DNA of 64,000 nucleotides, taken from contig NC_061133.1 in assembly GCF_905220365.1 (NCBI RefSeq), positions 8,298,171 through 8,362,170 of the forward strand. Reading direction: 5' to 3'. Made by a program: the position numbers and the translations under genes. The DNA is from Vanessa cardui (Eukaryota; Arthropoda; Insecta; Lepidoptera; Nymphalidae). Positions 10,779 to 23,480 of this stretch are shown here, piece by piece (positions within the stretch are counted from its first letter, which is position 1; every line of letters begins with the position of its first letter). The notes beneath the pieces were generated by a model, which worked only from the letters and a program-made list of their open reading frames with translations, searched no databases and was not told the origin of the DNA.

Positions 10779-12227
10779 TTATAGATGTAAACTTTGTAAA
10801 ATAATCTATTACTATTACAAATTTAATCTTACTATTTTACCAGTACACTAAGATTATATAATTATCAATAATTATATTTATTACTTGTAAATTTTGTAAA
10901 GTGTGTTATAAAATTTCTGATGTACATACTTTGTGTAAGTTCTAGTTATTGGGTCTTTTGAGCCGAGACGCAAAAACTAGATAAAGTAATATTAAAACTT
11001 CTAATTATAAAATATTTGAATATAAGCTAACCGTTGTTAGTTAAATGTTAGGGTCCAAAATGTGTTTTTTTAATCATAGGGTTGTATACATAAAAAATAT
11101 TGTACGTATTTTTATTTTACAATTACTTCTTAATAAGAAGCTTGAACACTATGCCAATATTGATCTTGTTTTTTGTATAAGCATTTTATACGACTTATAA
11201 TAATTTTCTTAACTCTTTTAAGAATGCTATAAAACCAAATGTTTCTTACTTTTTACTTATTTAAATAAATATTTAATAAATTCATAGAAGAAAAGATGTT
11301 TTATTAATATAAATATATAGTCTTAAAAAATTGCGGTTAAGCAATAAAAAAATTTAAATTTGTAACCCTTGGCGTGACCTCAGTTGTGTTTCATCGGAAA
11401 TTAATTGTTTATAATAATTAATACATATTTTTAGTAATAAAGTACAAGACGGTTTGCGGTAACTAAGCAAAAAGATGCAAATACACGCAATGTGCGATAA
11501 AAACATTTTCTCTTTGCATAGTTACATGCGGTACTTTCTCGGATACCCGAATCAGTAATACGAAATTCTAATTTAAAAGATTCTTTTGTTTTTTCTTTTA
11601 TTATCACTTATTTTAGATCGTCGCATCTGTCATCAGATAAATACTCAATCTGGATTATTACTGCAAAAAGTCGAATTTACTTTTTACTTATATTTTCGAA
11701 CATGTCTACTCGAAAAATAAATATCAGTCTTGCGCGATGAAAATACTATTTTTTATAATATTTATGTAATTCACGATTATTATTCATATTATTCATTTCA
11801 TATTTTATTTTCGCGTGTGGAAGCCGCGGGCAAAATGAAATAAAATATTATTAAAAAACATAATAAGTTTGACACGGTTTCTGACTCGAGGAAGGTACGT
11901 ATTCTCTGAAAGTTTTTAAACCTTAAGTAAATAAATAAATTATTTGATGTCGTGGGTGTTTACCAGCAAACTAATTACCCGAGTCGGCATTACACTCCGA
12001 TTCACAATACGACACGAACAGAGAGTGAGACTTGAGTTTATTGCTTTGCCACATTCAGGGTCGAAGTTATATATTTGCAGTTCTTCAAAATTGGATCAGT
12101 CATTATTTAACAAAGGAAGTTCACGTAATCAGACCGAAGAGATTTGGGCTTTTATTTTCTTTGTAATATTTGATGTGACGGATTGATTAAAATTCCCAGA
12201 TCAATATCCGCAAATGATATTTTTATA
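10779..12227. other. 3' flank of the receptor gene; no other gene seen
   Basis: AT-rich DNA beyond the candidate stop. It should hold the 3' UTR. No repeat was recognised. The 80-codon frame at 11944 has no motif. Confidence 0.35.
11264..11280 (+). promoter_or_regulatory. Candidate polyadenylation signals of the GPCR gene
   Basis: Two AATAAA hexamers (11264-11269 and 11275-11280) are the first I see downstream of the stop at 10776, and would give a 3' UTR of about 0.5 kb. The hexamer is common by chance in DNA this AT-rich; a further one lies at 11343-11348. Confidence 0.25.
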
Positions 12228-12340
12228 CTAGCTGAACCTGCTGGTATACCTACGCTATTTTTAGATATAGAAAGCAGTCGAGGCGAGAATTAAAAAAAGT
12301 GCATTTTATCTTAATCGATTCAGATGTTAAAGTCAGCCAA
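12228..12340 (-). mobile_element. Helitron-like CTAG end
   Basis: tatactagctgaacctgctgg resembles the reverse of the CTAG-terminated repeats in this window (CTAG at 12228-12231). The body is too short and decayed to define the other end. Confidence 0.3.
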
Positions 12341-12369
12341 CAGTCTACAGAGTTACTTTTGCATTATTA

Positions 12370-12560
12370 TTTGTCGCTCGCGGCTTCGCTCGCGTTTTAG
12401 GTGGTTTGGTTGTCATGTTTTAGGCAAAAAAGTAGCTTATGTCCTTCCTTGTTAATCAAATTTGCTTTATACCAAATTTCATCAAATTCGGTTCAGCGAT
12501 TTGGTCGTGAAAGAACGACAGACAGACAGAGTTACTTTCACATTTAAAATTGATAAATGA
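12370..12560 (-). repeat. Non-autonomous repeat related to 4002-4170
   Basis: tcgctcgcggcttcgctcgcg, then ataccaaatttcatcaaatt and gacagacagacagagttac, parallel to the order in the 4002 copy. The outer CTAG is missing here. Confidence 0.45.
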
Positions 12561-14036
12561 ATATAGAAGTATAGATTAGAATAGACATTACATAACTCAC
12601 TTTGGAACATTGTATTGAAATAAGATCGCCAAATATTCGCCTTAAAATAAAAGGACGTCTTGCCCAGAGGCCCAGCAGTGGCTTTTTTACAACCTGTTAC
12701 AACATATTACAAAATCATTGTGTATTGTTAGTTACAATAGCGTCTCGTTAATTATATTCATACAGAAAGGAGTAATGTTTTTTGCCAATTACGAGTTAAA
12801 TATGAAACGAATTCGTAGAAAGAATCGCCACACCTTAACTGTTGATTAATTTCATATGACATGACTAGTTTTGAATGTCCACGCCTCTTTCATTAGCAGA
12901 TATTATGCCGCGATGAAGTATCATCAGCTAATGCCTGCGGGAAACATCGAGGCACATTATTTCACATTGTTTTTACCTCATTACACTTACATTTACATTC
13001 GTTTTTTTTATGTCGCCTACGTATAATTCGTACATGTTTTTATATATTACTTGGAACAATGATAATTCAGACTTATTCTTACATCATATTTGCAACAAAA
13101 GGTAAGTACTTAATTAGTTTTTTTATCAAATTACTTATTTCTTAACGATAGCTAATGTAGATAAAAAACCTGAAAGAAAAATAAAAAAACATAAAGACCA
13201 TATATATATGTTTTCTTTTTCCCACTTAAGGTGTTCCGATGGAATTTTAGATACAATATCGTCTAGACGGAACCTAAGCTCTCCTGTAGTCTAGACATAG
13301 ATACAAATATGAGAGGTTCGTTAACGTTTAAGCTATGTTATTTTAATTTTTAATGAATATTACTCTAAATTAGCTAATATGAATTTCGTTCGTCGAGTTT
13401 ATTTTTATGACAAGTTAGTCGAGAACACAATCAAAGATTTATTCAATACTTTTTTCGTTTATTTGCGACTTTAGAATCATCAGTCAAGAGAAAGTTTAAT
13501 AGATACAAAATAAGGAATATCAATTTCGAAATTAACCAAAATATATGAACATGTTTGTAAAATAAATATCTTATTATTCGTTAAAATTAAGAAAAAAAGG
13601 ATTGAAATTCACCCAATTAAAAATTTTAAAACACTTTCCACTACAATTTTTTCTTAAAGAGATTAAGAGATTTAATAAAAAAATAATTTCTTTAATCGAA
13701 ATATTACTAAAAAAAAATGTTAAATGATGATTAGTAAGTACCTTTATCTCGGCATGTTCAATTATTTTAAGATTCGCCCAAAAATATCAATTATGAAACG
13801 CATTTATGGAACAATTTATATATTCCAGATGCAGCTGCTCATCACTCTTCAATACAATATTACTACAAAGGTTACTTCTACATTTTTTTAGTTATACCAA
13901 CACAGTAGCAAAATCAGAACAAGAAATTCAATATAATCGTAATTGCTTTCTAAAACATGCATTAGTTATAAAAGTTATTTCATTGAAAATTTAACGCATA
14001 TGATTGTGATATGCCTGGAAGTGATAAGCGTATTCT
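12561..14036. other. No gene seen
   Basis: A short trace of the Metulj 3' end (gcccagcagtgg near 12668) is the only recognisable piece. The rest is AT-rich with no defensible frame. Confidence 0.35.
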
Positions 14037-14079
14037 ATTATAATAATTGTCACATTTTAAGTGTGGCAATTATTATAAT
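14037..14079. repeat. Near-perfect 43-bp inverted repeat
   Basis: Arms of about 20 bp (attataataattgtcacatt against aagtgtggcaattattataat) pair with only G:T wobbles and a loop of one or a few bases. A transcript would fold into a hairpin, but the loop is too tight for a typical pre-miRNA. Confidence 0.7.
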
Positions 14080-14169
14080 CGAAAACGGTCAGTCATTAAC
14101 TTAGTGTAATATCGAGGTTAAAATCGATTAATTAAATTGATAAACGAGTAAAACATCTCGAGAGAGCAA

Positions 14170-14360
14170 AAGGGACCTACAGATATCAAATTACAGTGAC
14201 CCATATTGATGATATCGTCCTGGCCGTATACGGTCTCGACGATCAATCGTATGAAAGACCAATCAAATAGGCAGGACATATTATAGTGTACAAGTGTATA
14301 CGAGATTTCGGACGCAGGATCAATGGATTTAAATCCGAGGCACGGGAGTTCACACACACA
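14170..14360 (+). pseudogene. LINE reverse transcriptase relic (YxDD box region)
   Basis: One frame from about 14172 reads RYQITVTHIDDIVLAVYG. HIDDIVLAV stands where LINE reverse transcriptases have YADDIVLxx, the box with two catalytic aspartates. About 40 residues on, in the same frame, comes FGRRINGFKSEA, matching the next RT motif (xGLxINxxKTK). One TAG (14268) interrupts the frame between them. The spacing and both motifs fit a non-LTR reverse transcriptase. The first residue of the box is changed and the copy is a short dead fragment. The minus-strand frame at 14118-14357 is its shadow. Confidence 0.7.
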
Positions 14361-15350
14361 CTTAAGAATTCAAATTTTTATCCCTGGAACCCTAGCACTA
14401 GGGATCAGCGCCTATCCGGCATAAGACTTAACTAACGAGTACAATTCCTGAACAGAGTATATGATGACAGTAACTGATTTGGAGTTTCAGCGAGTATTTG
14501 AAAATTCATCCGGTGATACAGATCTATACAAAATAGTTAGGTATCAACTCATTAATTATTCTACAACCACACATCAATACAACGTGTTACGATTCATATA
14601 AATACAGACACAAAGGATTTAACATCCTAGACTGAAAATGGCGATGACTCAACATAAAGTTCATTATTCTGCTTTCAAAAACAAATAAAAAATAACAAAT
14701 AATATAATTTCTAAATTTAATCCTTTTCTTTTCACCACATAGGTATATAAAAAGCAAATGATTTTAGTCAGCACATTACATGAGATCGGCTAGACAGATA
14801 GCTATTATTACCTATTTTTTCTTATAAAATGTTCGTAAAAGTCCGAATTAAGCTTTTATGTAAAGCAAAAATTGGAGAAGTTTCCTGGAAAAATTCTCAA
14901 ATTCTATAGGATAAGGTTATTTGCCAGACAAAAGATTTTCGCGGTAAATTTGATATTTACCTAACATTACCAACTTTGATGGCTGTCGTTTATTGTTTAC
15001 GCTATACGACATTATTCGGACGTCTTTTTATTTTATTTTCCGAGAGAAAAATAACCTAAGCTGATTCAAATCTATTTGAATATTCATTTTCACGACCTTC
15101 AATTGTTTCTTGTCAGTGGAATCGGGATTACCTATGTTTTTAGTTTACGTCGTCGTTTGTTTAAAATAAATTTTCATCGACATAAAAATAGGCGATAGAT
15201 TATTTTGTATTTTGCTTGCTTGCATTTAATTGAATTCCCATTCGATCCGCCGGATACATTTCGGAAAAGGTTGATTAAAAAATACTGTAGGGATATTTAC
15301 TTATAATTTCAATCAATATTATATTTGAAAAAAATAAAGGGACAACACAG
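14361..15350. other. No gene seen
   Basis: AT-rich with no recognisable repeat or exon; it may contain decayed LINE flank. Confidence 0.35.
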
Positions 15351-15461
15351 GTTTCAATTGAACTAGATTCTACTACTGGAGTCCTAGGTGGCGGTGGCGA
15401 ACAGCTTGCAGATATTGTCGCTAATTGCACTTTAGTTCCCAACAATTCAGCGACAAGTTAG
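15351..15461 (+). other. Unassigned open segment with weak exon character
   Basis: After aacacag the frame VSIELDSTTGVLGGGGEQ...NNSATS runs 36 codons to TAG (15459-15461). The segment is richer in GC than its surroundings and avoids AT-driven codons. The acceptor lacks a good pyrimidine tract, the frame is open upstream as well, and I recognise no family. It could be a small terminal exon or chance. Confidence 0.2.
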
Positions 15462-16025
15462 TTATATAGGGGTTATTTAATTGGAAATAATAACTTATAA
15501 AATGCTACAAGCGTCAATATGACCTGCTATGTTATTCCGGTAGAAAATAAGCTCTCCTCGGTTATAGGCAGATGCGTAACGTTTCCATAAATGCGGACCA
15601 GCAATTAATTATGTAGATATGTAAGCCTCTTAGACATTCAAAGACAACAGTCGATACGGTTTCTCAGCGGCTTTGTCTTCAGACACATCGAATACATGAA
15701 ATATAATATCAATTATTTAAAGTGCTGGGGTATTCGAATATATCCAAACCCTATACTTTGAATATTACTAACGAAACAGTATAGTTTTTCAAAACTGTGT
15801 CCAGTAAGCACGTGATAGGAAAATTACAAGTTTTAATTCAAACGATCAATCAAAGAGAAACTGTTTCTACTTACTTTGTACAAATATAATATTTATACTT
15901 TTGTATTAATAGCGGTTTAAACATTGATTAAAAAGTTCTCGTATTAATTTTTCTGATCTATTGATATATCTTGATATTAAAATCGATATACATACAGTTA
16001 TATAAACAACTAGCAAACAATACTC
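15462..16025. other. No gene seen
   Basis: Nothing recognisable on either strand. Confidence 0.35.
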
Positions 16026-16139
16026 AAAGAAATCCAAATCAAAATATTCTTTATTCAAGTGAACTCATAAAAGCACTTTTAAATCGTCATGAAACACTGT
16101 TGAATTAAACTTGAGAAGAACCGGTAAGTAACTCAATAT
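16026..16139 (-). repeat. ACCACCGGTTCGG dispersed repeat, partial
   Basis: ccaaatcaaaatattctttatt, aaaagcacttttaaatcgtcatg and gagaagaaccggtaag match the family. The central accaccggttcgg is deleted. The TTTATT followed by an atttg-rich edge reads as AATAAA plus tail on the minus strand, suggesting a retroposon 3' end on that strand. Confidence 0.5.
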
Positions 16140-17026
16140 AAACTCTTTCCCGCCATTTAAATTATGGATATATGGATATTTTTATTAAGTATATCTATAG
16201 TACCATTAAAAGTATTATTATTATCTGCCTAGACAAATACTAAGCCCACGCTTAATTATCAATTAAATAATCTTGTATTAATTAATGTGTCTTATTTATA
16301 AATGTTTATAATAATCTCTGTAGAATCTAATTAGAGAAACATATGCCGTACCCCAGGAAGGATGTCTTCACTTTGCGAAGTCGGAAACTAAGCGTTATTA
16401 CATTACCTTTCCTCCTCTTGTCTATACAATGATTATCACCGTTTCTCTCAAATAAATCTTAAATGTTGTGAATATTCATTATAGATACAAAATATTGTAA
16501 ACATTGTTAAGCAATCTTCACTTGTACTTGTCAGTACACTCACTTTATTAAAAAAAATCCTGAAGGAAGTCATGAGGTGATATTTTTGCTTGTCAAATGT
16601 CCTCCTGGTCAAATTCCAGCTTCTGGTTTTTTCGAAGTAATTTTATTCGCATAATAAAAACGATATAAAGTTATACTTGGAGTACCCATTTTAACTTCGG
16701 TTAAAATTAGTACAAGGTTGGTATATTATCTGTTAAATAATTAATAAAAAAACACGTAAATAACTAAATACCAACATATTTATTCGCTTGCATTGCGTTG
16801 TTTAAATAATGTTTTTCAACTAAATTCCATATAAAGATACAGATTTTAGTTGATCTAAATGGATCTAAAGGGTAAAAATATTAAAACTCTGCTACAAGAC
16901 GTTTCAGGAATCAGAATAATATCTTTGTTTGTAAACAATTTAAATACAAAACTGACATCAAAACATTACGTTAAAATTAATGCAGTGAAATAGACTTTAT
17001 ATCAAGTGTGTTGACCAGGTGAGCTA
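16140..17026. other. No gene seen
   Basis: AT-rich without recognisable content. Confidence 0.35.
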
Positions 17027-17072
17027 CAGTTTACGATCGTGAGCTGCACTTACAGCTTACGATCGTAAACTG
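17027..17072. repeat. Perfect 14-bp inverted repeat with 18-nt spacer
   Basis: cagtttacgatcgt at 17027-17040 is the exact reverse complement of 17059-17072. The spacer repeats gagct motifs from just outside the left arm. Confidence 0.8.
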
Positions 17073-17639
17073 AAACTCGACAAAATTTACTGCAGGTTCT
17101 TTACATTTCAGAGCTTTAAATATTAGAGTATAGCTTCTGTATTTGCATTTTAAACGAGATAAAAAATATGTTTCAGTTAGTATATGTAAAGACAAAATGT
17201 TCTTTTATTGAAAATCTAAAATTTACTAGAAATAAATGACCCATTGTTTGAATAGGTGACAAATAGCTACGTTCAACTTCGATATACTTGGTACAAATTG
17301 CTCAAAGAAATAAGTTGCAAATTTATGGAACTTAACTCACGACGGCTATTAATGTACAATGATCGATTCGTGAACTGTATCAATATTCAAGTCATCTTCG
17401 AAATAAACATTTTAACCAAGTGTTCAAACTTTTTATATAAATTTAAATTGAAACTTATATTTATGTTTGTTAACTTCATAACAGTGGCGTTTCGTATCCT
17501 TTACTGTATGTTGTGTTGAAATGACCATTCAATTTGTTTTTAACAAAAACGATAAATGTAACAATTGTTGATTTAAGATAGTAAAATTGTAATACTTGGC
17601 TTTTACAATTTAAAAAAAAAAGTTATCACAAATTCTAAT

Positions 17640-18560
17640 TGGTTCCGTATTCTGATGAGGTTTATTAAACGGTCTCGCGAAATCGCCATTCTTAGTAATA
17701 CCATTATTGTGCGCATAGTATTTCTCCCATATACAGCTTTTTTTAAACTATCCCAAACATGTTCATTGAAATTAGGACCAGAGTTACCTGCTGGTTAATT
17801 CATGATACGAATCCTAGCCTGTTTGCTTTATTGTCTAACTTGTGCAGCAGCCTGGCGTTGGGCATATTCTTGCATTGTGGTAAAATTCTCGCCATTAATT
17901 CTCTTACTTCGTGATCTTTTAATATCTCTGCTTTATGTCGTTCTTCCGTCAAATCACCTCTTCTAGGGTTTTATCGAACCATGTCGATGAACACAAGTTT
18001 CGTCCGATCATCGAAATGTGATCCTAAGGTAGCATATTATGTAGTGGGGTGGCCCACTACAAGGTACGTTACCAAAAGGCAACTTCTCCTCAATGCAATT
18101 TTGAGCAGATCCCACGATGTGGACGGTAAATTATTTGACCGTTTGCTCCATTTTTAACATGTCCTTAACAGACAGTTCAGTGGTAAACAATATGGAGGCC
18201 ATTGATCTTCAGTCACATTAAGATGTTCAACTCTTAAACAAGCTTATCTGTGAGCTGCAGACATCATTGGACTATTTGCTGGTCTCAAAGTGGTGATTTC
18301 CGCTTCCTTAATCTTGAGGAAACGATAGGGAAGTTTAAAACAATGACTCGGTTGTCACGACGAGTGGATGCTCAAGTTCTGAAAAGAACGGGTATTCTTT
18401 CGTAAAAATCTGTTTCTACAAAACCTCAGACATATTTGAGAAACCATAGAAAAAGTTAAATTAGATTTTTTAGCTATCGTTTGTTGATCTAAGCCCTCAG
18501 GCAATAATGTCACAATTTGACGGCTTGATCCGAATGTATCCAATTTTATTGCATCTATAA
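17640..18560 (-). pseudogene. Tc1-like transposase relic
   Basis: Read on the minus strand, the N-terminal piece (18543-18355, 62 codons) begins MDTFGSSRQIVTLL and has the helix-turn-helix order of Tc1-type DNA-binding domains. The C-terminal piece near 17700-17790 reads SGPNFNEHVWDSLKKAVYGRN, matching the SPDLNPIEHxWD block that carries the last acidic residue of DD34E transposases. Between them several frameshifts and stops break the frame (for example a diverged FxDxRxxxV block near 17980-18020). The relic lies where a Tc1 element of about 1.0-1.3 kb would be. Terminal repeats are not clear. It is a dead cut-and-paste transposon. Confidence 0.7.
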
Positions 18561-21500
18561 ATCCTCTGTTCAGTTAAAAACACTAGTAACTATTCAATGC
18601 TATTGATAAAAATATTTAAAAACACAAATATAAAAAAAGCGTAAATATTTAATTTCAAACTTTAATAACTTGAAATATTGAGACTATGAATAAATTTTAT
18701 TTTCCCAGTTATAATATCATCTTTGACTATCTACTTTTCTCATTTCAAAATATTAAATGTTTCTTTAATACTATTATATTGTATTCAATTTTGAAGTTTC
18801 GTTTTTTATTCTATGATGGAGGGATCTTGCTGTAGACATTTTCATTTAGTTGCATTTACATATATATGATACTATAAAATTGCATACTTACCAAAAATAT
18901 TAATCCGAAAGTTGTATTGAACTTTGATTCAGCTTATGAGTCCATCAGTGTTTTCAATACTAAGAATCAAAGCCGCTTCGGAAAAACGCTGACGCGAACA
19001 AACTATTCAAATATTCGTCTCTTGTTACAAATTACGTTTTCATCCCATTTGAAACACTGGAATCTTAGAGTAGTTGTGCCTTCATTAAAGATATAACCTA
19101 CCTTATCTTTGTGCCTCCACTGATGAAAAAAATCTGAAAAATTGGTTGTGTTACAAATGGTAAATAAAATTACCAACTATTTATATTAATAAATATAATG
19201 TTTGCCATTGCCACGAGAATAGAATTAAAGGCTTTAGCCTTTTTTCATGTTTATTTATATTTTTAAAAGTTGGATTGGGTCGTTCATTCCATTAATTTTT
19301 GTCAAAGATTTTAAATTTATAAACTAACTAATGTGCCAAACGCACGCTTGCACGTTTCCATCTCGACAACAAAGGGTATATAAAATTGTGGAGACCAGGT
19401 AAAAGGTATAGCTGTATTCTGCTTTCGCTATTAGCTTCTTCCCTCTGAAATAGGTCAACTTTATAAAATACTTTTAGTACTTTTTTAAACGAAGTGACAG
19501 CTTTAGTGTCATCGCTCTATAAAGTTGTAGCGATATTCAAGTGGCGTGTCGTAAATGATAAAAAATTTAATGAAATGGCGAGTCTGTGAGTAGGCGACAT
19601 TGATCGAAAGCACATCAAAAGTTCCGTAATTAATAGACGCTGAAGTGCCCGACTAGATTGTACGGTGAATATTGACAACAACGGAAATCGTAACTATGAT
19701 AAATATTTACACATTTGCTATGGATCAGTATTTTATTTCACTGCTATTTATTTGTAAACAAATCTGTAAATATGTTGTTGGCATTCAAAATCTAATTAAT
19801 GATAATGGACATTATTAAAATATTATGTACAAATAGTACACTATACTATGATATTATTTACCCAAGTAAACAATAAAATATAAGAGTACATTATTAAATT
19901 ATTTCACCTAAAGTATCATGGTTCAATACTCTATATTTATAGAATATAAATGTATTATTAGTTTCGATCTGAAGGTGGAGACTCGTATCTAGACGTAAAT
20001 TTGTATTCAAGCACTGAAACCGAACAAATTAATCTGAATCATAACGAATGCGTCGCATGTTGTGCTGAGATACAAATCGTAAGTTACGAGTAGGTATCCG
20101 ATAAGTTGTGCTCAGCGAATTTGTAGAAATATTTTATTTAAATTGTTTATACAATCAGACCTATCTACTAGAGTAGCAGATGTTTACATCTTCAACTTTA
20201 TTCTATATTACCCAAGAGGAATTAGTTGAAATAATAATCTAGCGTTGTAAAACGATTGTGTAACATTCAACGCTGATTTTGTGGGCCATAAGGGAGTGAG
20301 TTATTCATAACGTCTTCGTAGTAATCACAATAAACATAAAATTTGAATAGGTATCTAGACAATATAATTCGTATATGAGAACTAGCCAAGACAGACCTTA
20401 GGCTACAATATATTATTCTAAGTTATAAGAAGAAATAATGTTTTATGAAGTTATAAATAAATTTGAAGAAGAACCATTGAACTTGGCACCCATTTAGATC
20501 TCTTCTTTAACGTTGAACTAAGGTATATATCATAATATTGAGATTGGCTCTCACTTTACATTTATGTTTTTGATAGAATATTTATTACACCACTAAGTCA
20601 ACACTGCTAGATGAATTTCGCAATCATTACGTGTACGTAATGATCCGCATAGCATAAAACAAACTCTCTTAGCATATGTACAGACACACATAAATATCTA
20701 AGCATTTACAGATATGCTTAGATTTTGATGTGGTTTCTTCTAATAGATAGAGTAATTCAAGAGGAACGTTAATGAATGATAAAATAAGGTATAATACATG
20801 TACAATATAGAAGAGAAACACTGATAATTGTTGAGGGTTCTATTGTGATGTCGTAAATAAAGAGGTTTTTTTTTAATTACTAAAAGTTAATCAAAATAAT
20901 GTACTACAGTATTGTATACCTTATAATTATAAAAAAAAATCTGTGGTTTATTTAGTAACAGCACTGAGAAGCCGGGTAGGGTAAGCGCTAATTATATTAT
21001 TAATAAATGGAAAACTATTTTACTTGTTATCAAAATCAAAAAACCGGCTACAAACTCAATAGTTACTCTAAATCGTTTTAATTACAGGGAATGTCAGAAA
21101 AAATATATTTTCATTTTTTGTTTTACTGCTTTGTAAAATTTTATCAAGCATTTTGAAAGAATATTGTGAAGGAAGAGATTAAGCAACAGTGCTATAAAAA
21201 CAACCTAGAAAAATAAAATAAAATCCACTATTTCTGGAAATATAAAGCAAGTGTTTGTCTTCTTAATTTTCCTGGAACACGCCATACCAAACTTATTTCG
21301 ATTGTTTTAATATAATATTTACTTTAAAAGAAATTCATCTACCTGACTAAAAAATAACATGAATAAAAATTGAAATACTCCTTTTATATAGAATTATCAA
21401 ATTAATAAAAAAAAATCAACCGGTTCATGTAGAATGATTTGGTTGCTTGTTTTACTATATGTTATTTAAATTTTTTGTGTTATTTATATTTATTATAACA

Positions 21501-22627
21501 TTTATTTAAAGATTATGCTTACATTTTGATTTTACTATTTTTGTATAGATGATTTAAAGCACAAATTAATGATGAAGTGCAAGTGTTTTATTATTATAAC
21601 GCTAGGTGAATTTCGTATCATCTGTATTTATACAGTGTAGTTGTAAGTCAGAAGCAAATATAAATTTAGATATTCTTCATATAGTATTACTTTTTTAGGA
21701 CTCTAAAACGATTACGATATTTTAATCCATGTATTTTAACGAGGTTTTTAAGCCCATATCAAAGTGCGACCGAAAGCATCTGACTAAAAAACCAAGGAAA
21801 AAATAGTTACTGTTGTCGAAAGATATTTGCCGATCTGTCCGCTACGTATTCACAATTCAAATTTTTCCAGATGACAACAAGACAACTTTCTTACATCTCA
21901 AATTATTAGAGGCGCAAATCGCCTCATTGCATAGCAAACCATCTGATGTATGTAGTCATTTGCATATTTTAAAGCGAAAATGGCCATATCGCTGTTCTTG
22001 TTTACATATTTAAATATGTACTATCGACTCGACGGTGTTGTCGACATCAATGTGAGTAACTTATAAAATAAATATTGACAAGCATATACAATATAGATAC
22101 ATAAGTATCTTGTCCTTTGATTTCAAAAACTACGCACCAAACGTTATCTCTGCAATTGAACGCCGAAAATAGAATGAGTTTTATTTCATTACCAACGAGT
22201 ATAGTGGTGACAGCAATCAATTATCTCCCGTGTCGGTTGGAACACTTACTGTCGATCATACAAGGTGATTCGTTATTGAAAAGTCCACAAGTCCATGGAG
22301 CACGCTCTTAGTCACCACTGCAATTTTGGATCAACAGTTTCGTAGGGGATTTCAGCTGAAATGTGAATCTGAATAATCGAATCAATTTCATCTAGTTTGA
22401 ATTCGCCAACTAAACTAACTAAAATTTGTACTTTCGGCAAACCACACTTTTGCGTCTAACAAAGTAGGTACATCCAATAACGACCTCGGCCTTACTCGTG
22501 TTGTTTGATAATTAAATTCATAAGAGTTAATCTCTTATGAGTAACTTCACATTAAAAACTTGACCAAAGATGTCAAGTCTATCAACTAGAAATTGCCTTG
22601 GTAGTAGTTCGTTCTTAATTTCAATCC
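18561..22627. other. Long stretch without recognised features
   Basis: About 4 kb of AT-rich DNA. Frames at 21813 and 22117 (66 and 64 codons) have no motif and no splice context. A weak inverted similarity around 19450-19530 (aactttataaa / ctataaagtt) might be an old MITE. Confidence 0.35.
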
Positions 22628-22638
22628 ATTGAATTTTA

Positions 22639-22925
22639 TATTTGAGAAGCCCAGTGGTTAGAAAGCGTGCGTCTTAACCGATGATTGCAGGTTCAAACCC
22701 AAGCAAGCACCACTGAATATTCATGTGCTTAATTTGTATTTATAATTCATCTCGTGCTCGGCGGCGAAGAAAAACATCGCGAGGGAACATGTGCAATTTC
22801 ATAAAAAATCTACCACATGTTTATTCCACAAACGTGGTAGAATATGTTCCAAACCTTCTCCCCAAAGATAGATGAGACCTTAGCCCAGCAGTGGGAAATT
22901 TACAGGCTGTGGTTGTTGGTTGTTG
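22639..22925 (+). mobile_element. Metulj-type SINE with 11-bp target duplication
   Basis: agcccagtggttagaaagcgtg, gatgattgcaggttcaaacc, ctcgtgctcggcggcgaag and cccagcagtgggaaatttac are in the order of the family. attgaatttta occurs exactly at 22628-22638 and 22926-22936. The body has several small deletions compared with the copy at 1580. Confidence 0.9.
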
Positions 22926-23066
22926 ATTGAATTTTACAATTTATAAGTGAATGTTAGGAATAGGTCTGGATGAAATCATATTTTGCGCGAGCAAATATGA
23001 ATCTGGCTTCTGATCGATGGCTGACAGTTGAATTCGAAAATCTCAATTTAAGTTCTCGACTCACTT

Positions 23067-23400
23067 ATGTGGAAAGGTGGCCCAGTAACCATTCAGACCA
23101 CGTGTAACTTACCCAATGATTGCAAATACAAATCTTTGATAGCACCGCTGGATTTCCATCTGCATCTTATGGAAAATATCGTGAAGAATTCACAAATTAA
23201 TGAAATCCTCCAAAGTCTGTATCCGCCAATGCACATTAAAGCTCGAGACCTTCTCAGCCTCGCCCATAGACAATATTGCTTTAAGAAATATTATCCGTTC
23301 TTTAAGTCGCCAATACGTTACCCGTCTTGGGACCAAGATGTCTCTTGTGCCTTTACTCCAATAATACTTACCCAGGTGGACTTGCTTGAAGTCTTACCAT
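23067..23400 (+). repeat. Two decayed repeats that together create a 137-codon open frame
   Basis: The left part (about 23071-23215) keeps Metulj words in order: ggtggcccagt, caatgattgcaaat, atttccat, ggaaaatatcgtgaag and aattaatgaaat. The right part (about 23255-23365) keeps words of the other dispersed family: cccatagacaatattgctttaag, cgccaat and cttgggaccaagatgtctcttgtgcc. The 137-codon frame 23067-23480 runs across both, so it is best read as a chance frame over old repeats. Confidence 0.55.
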
Positions 23401-23480
23401 CAATTAAAACATACAATTATAATATTACGCATAAAATATCGTTTTACTGTAAGTCAATCTTTTTTTTTCACGTTTCGTAG

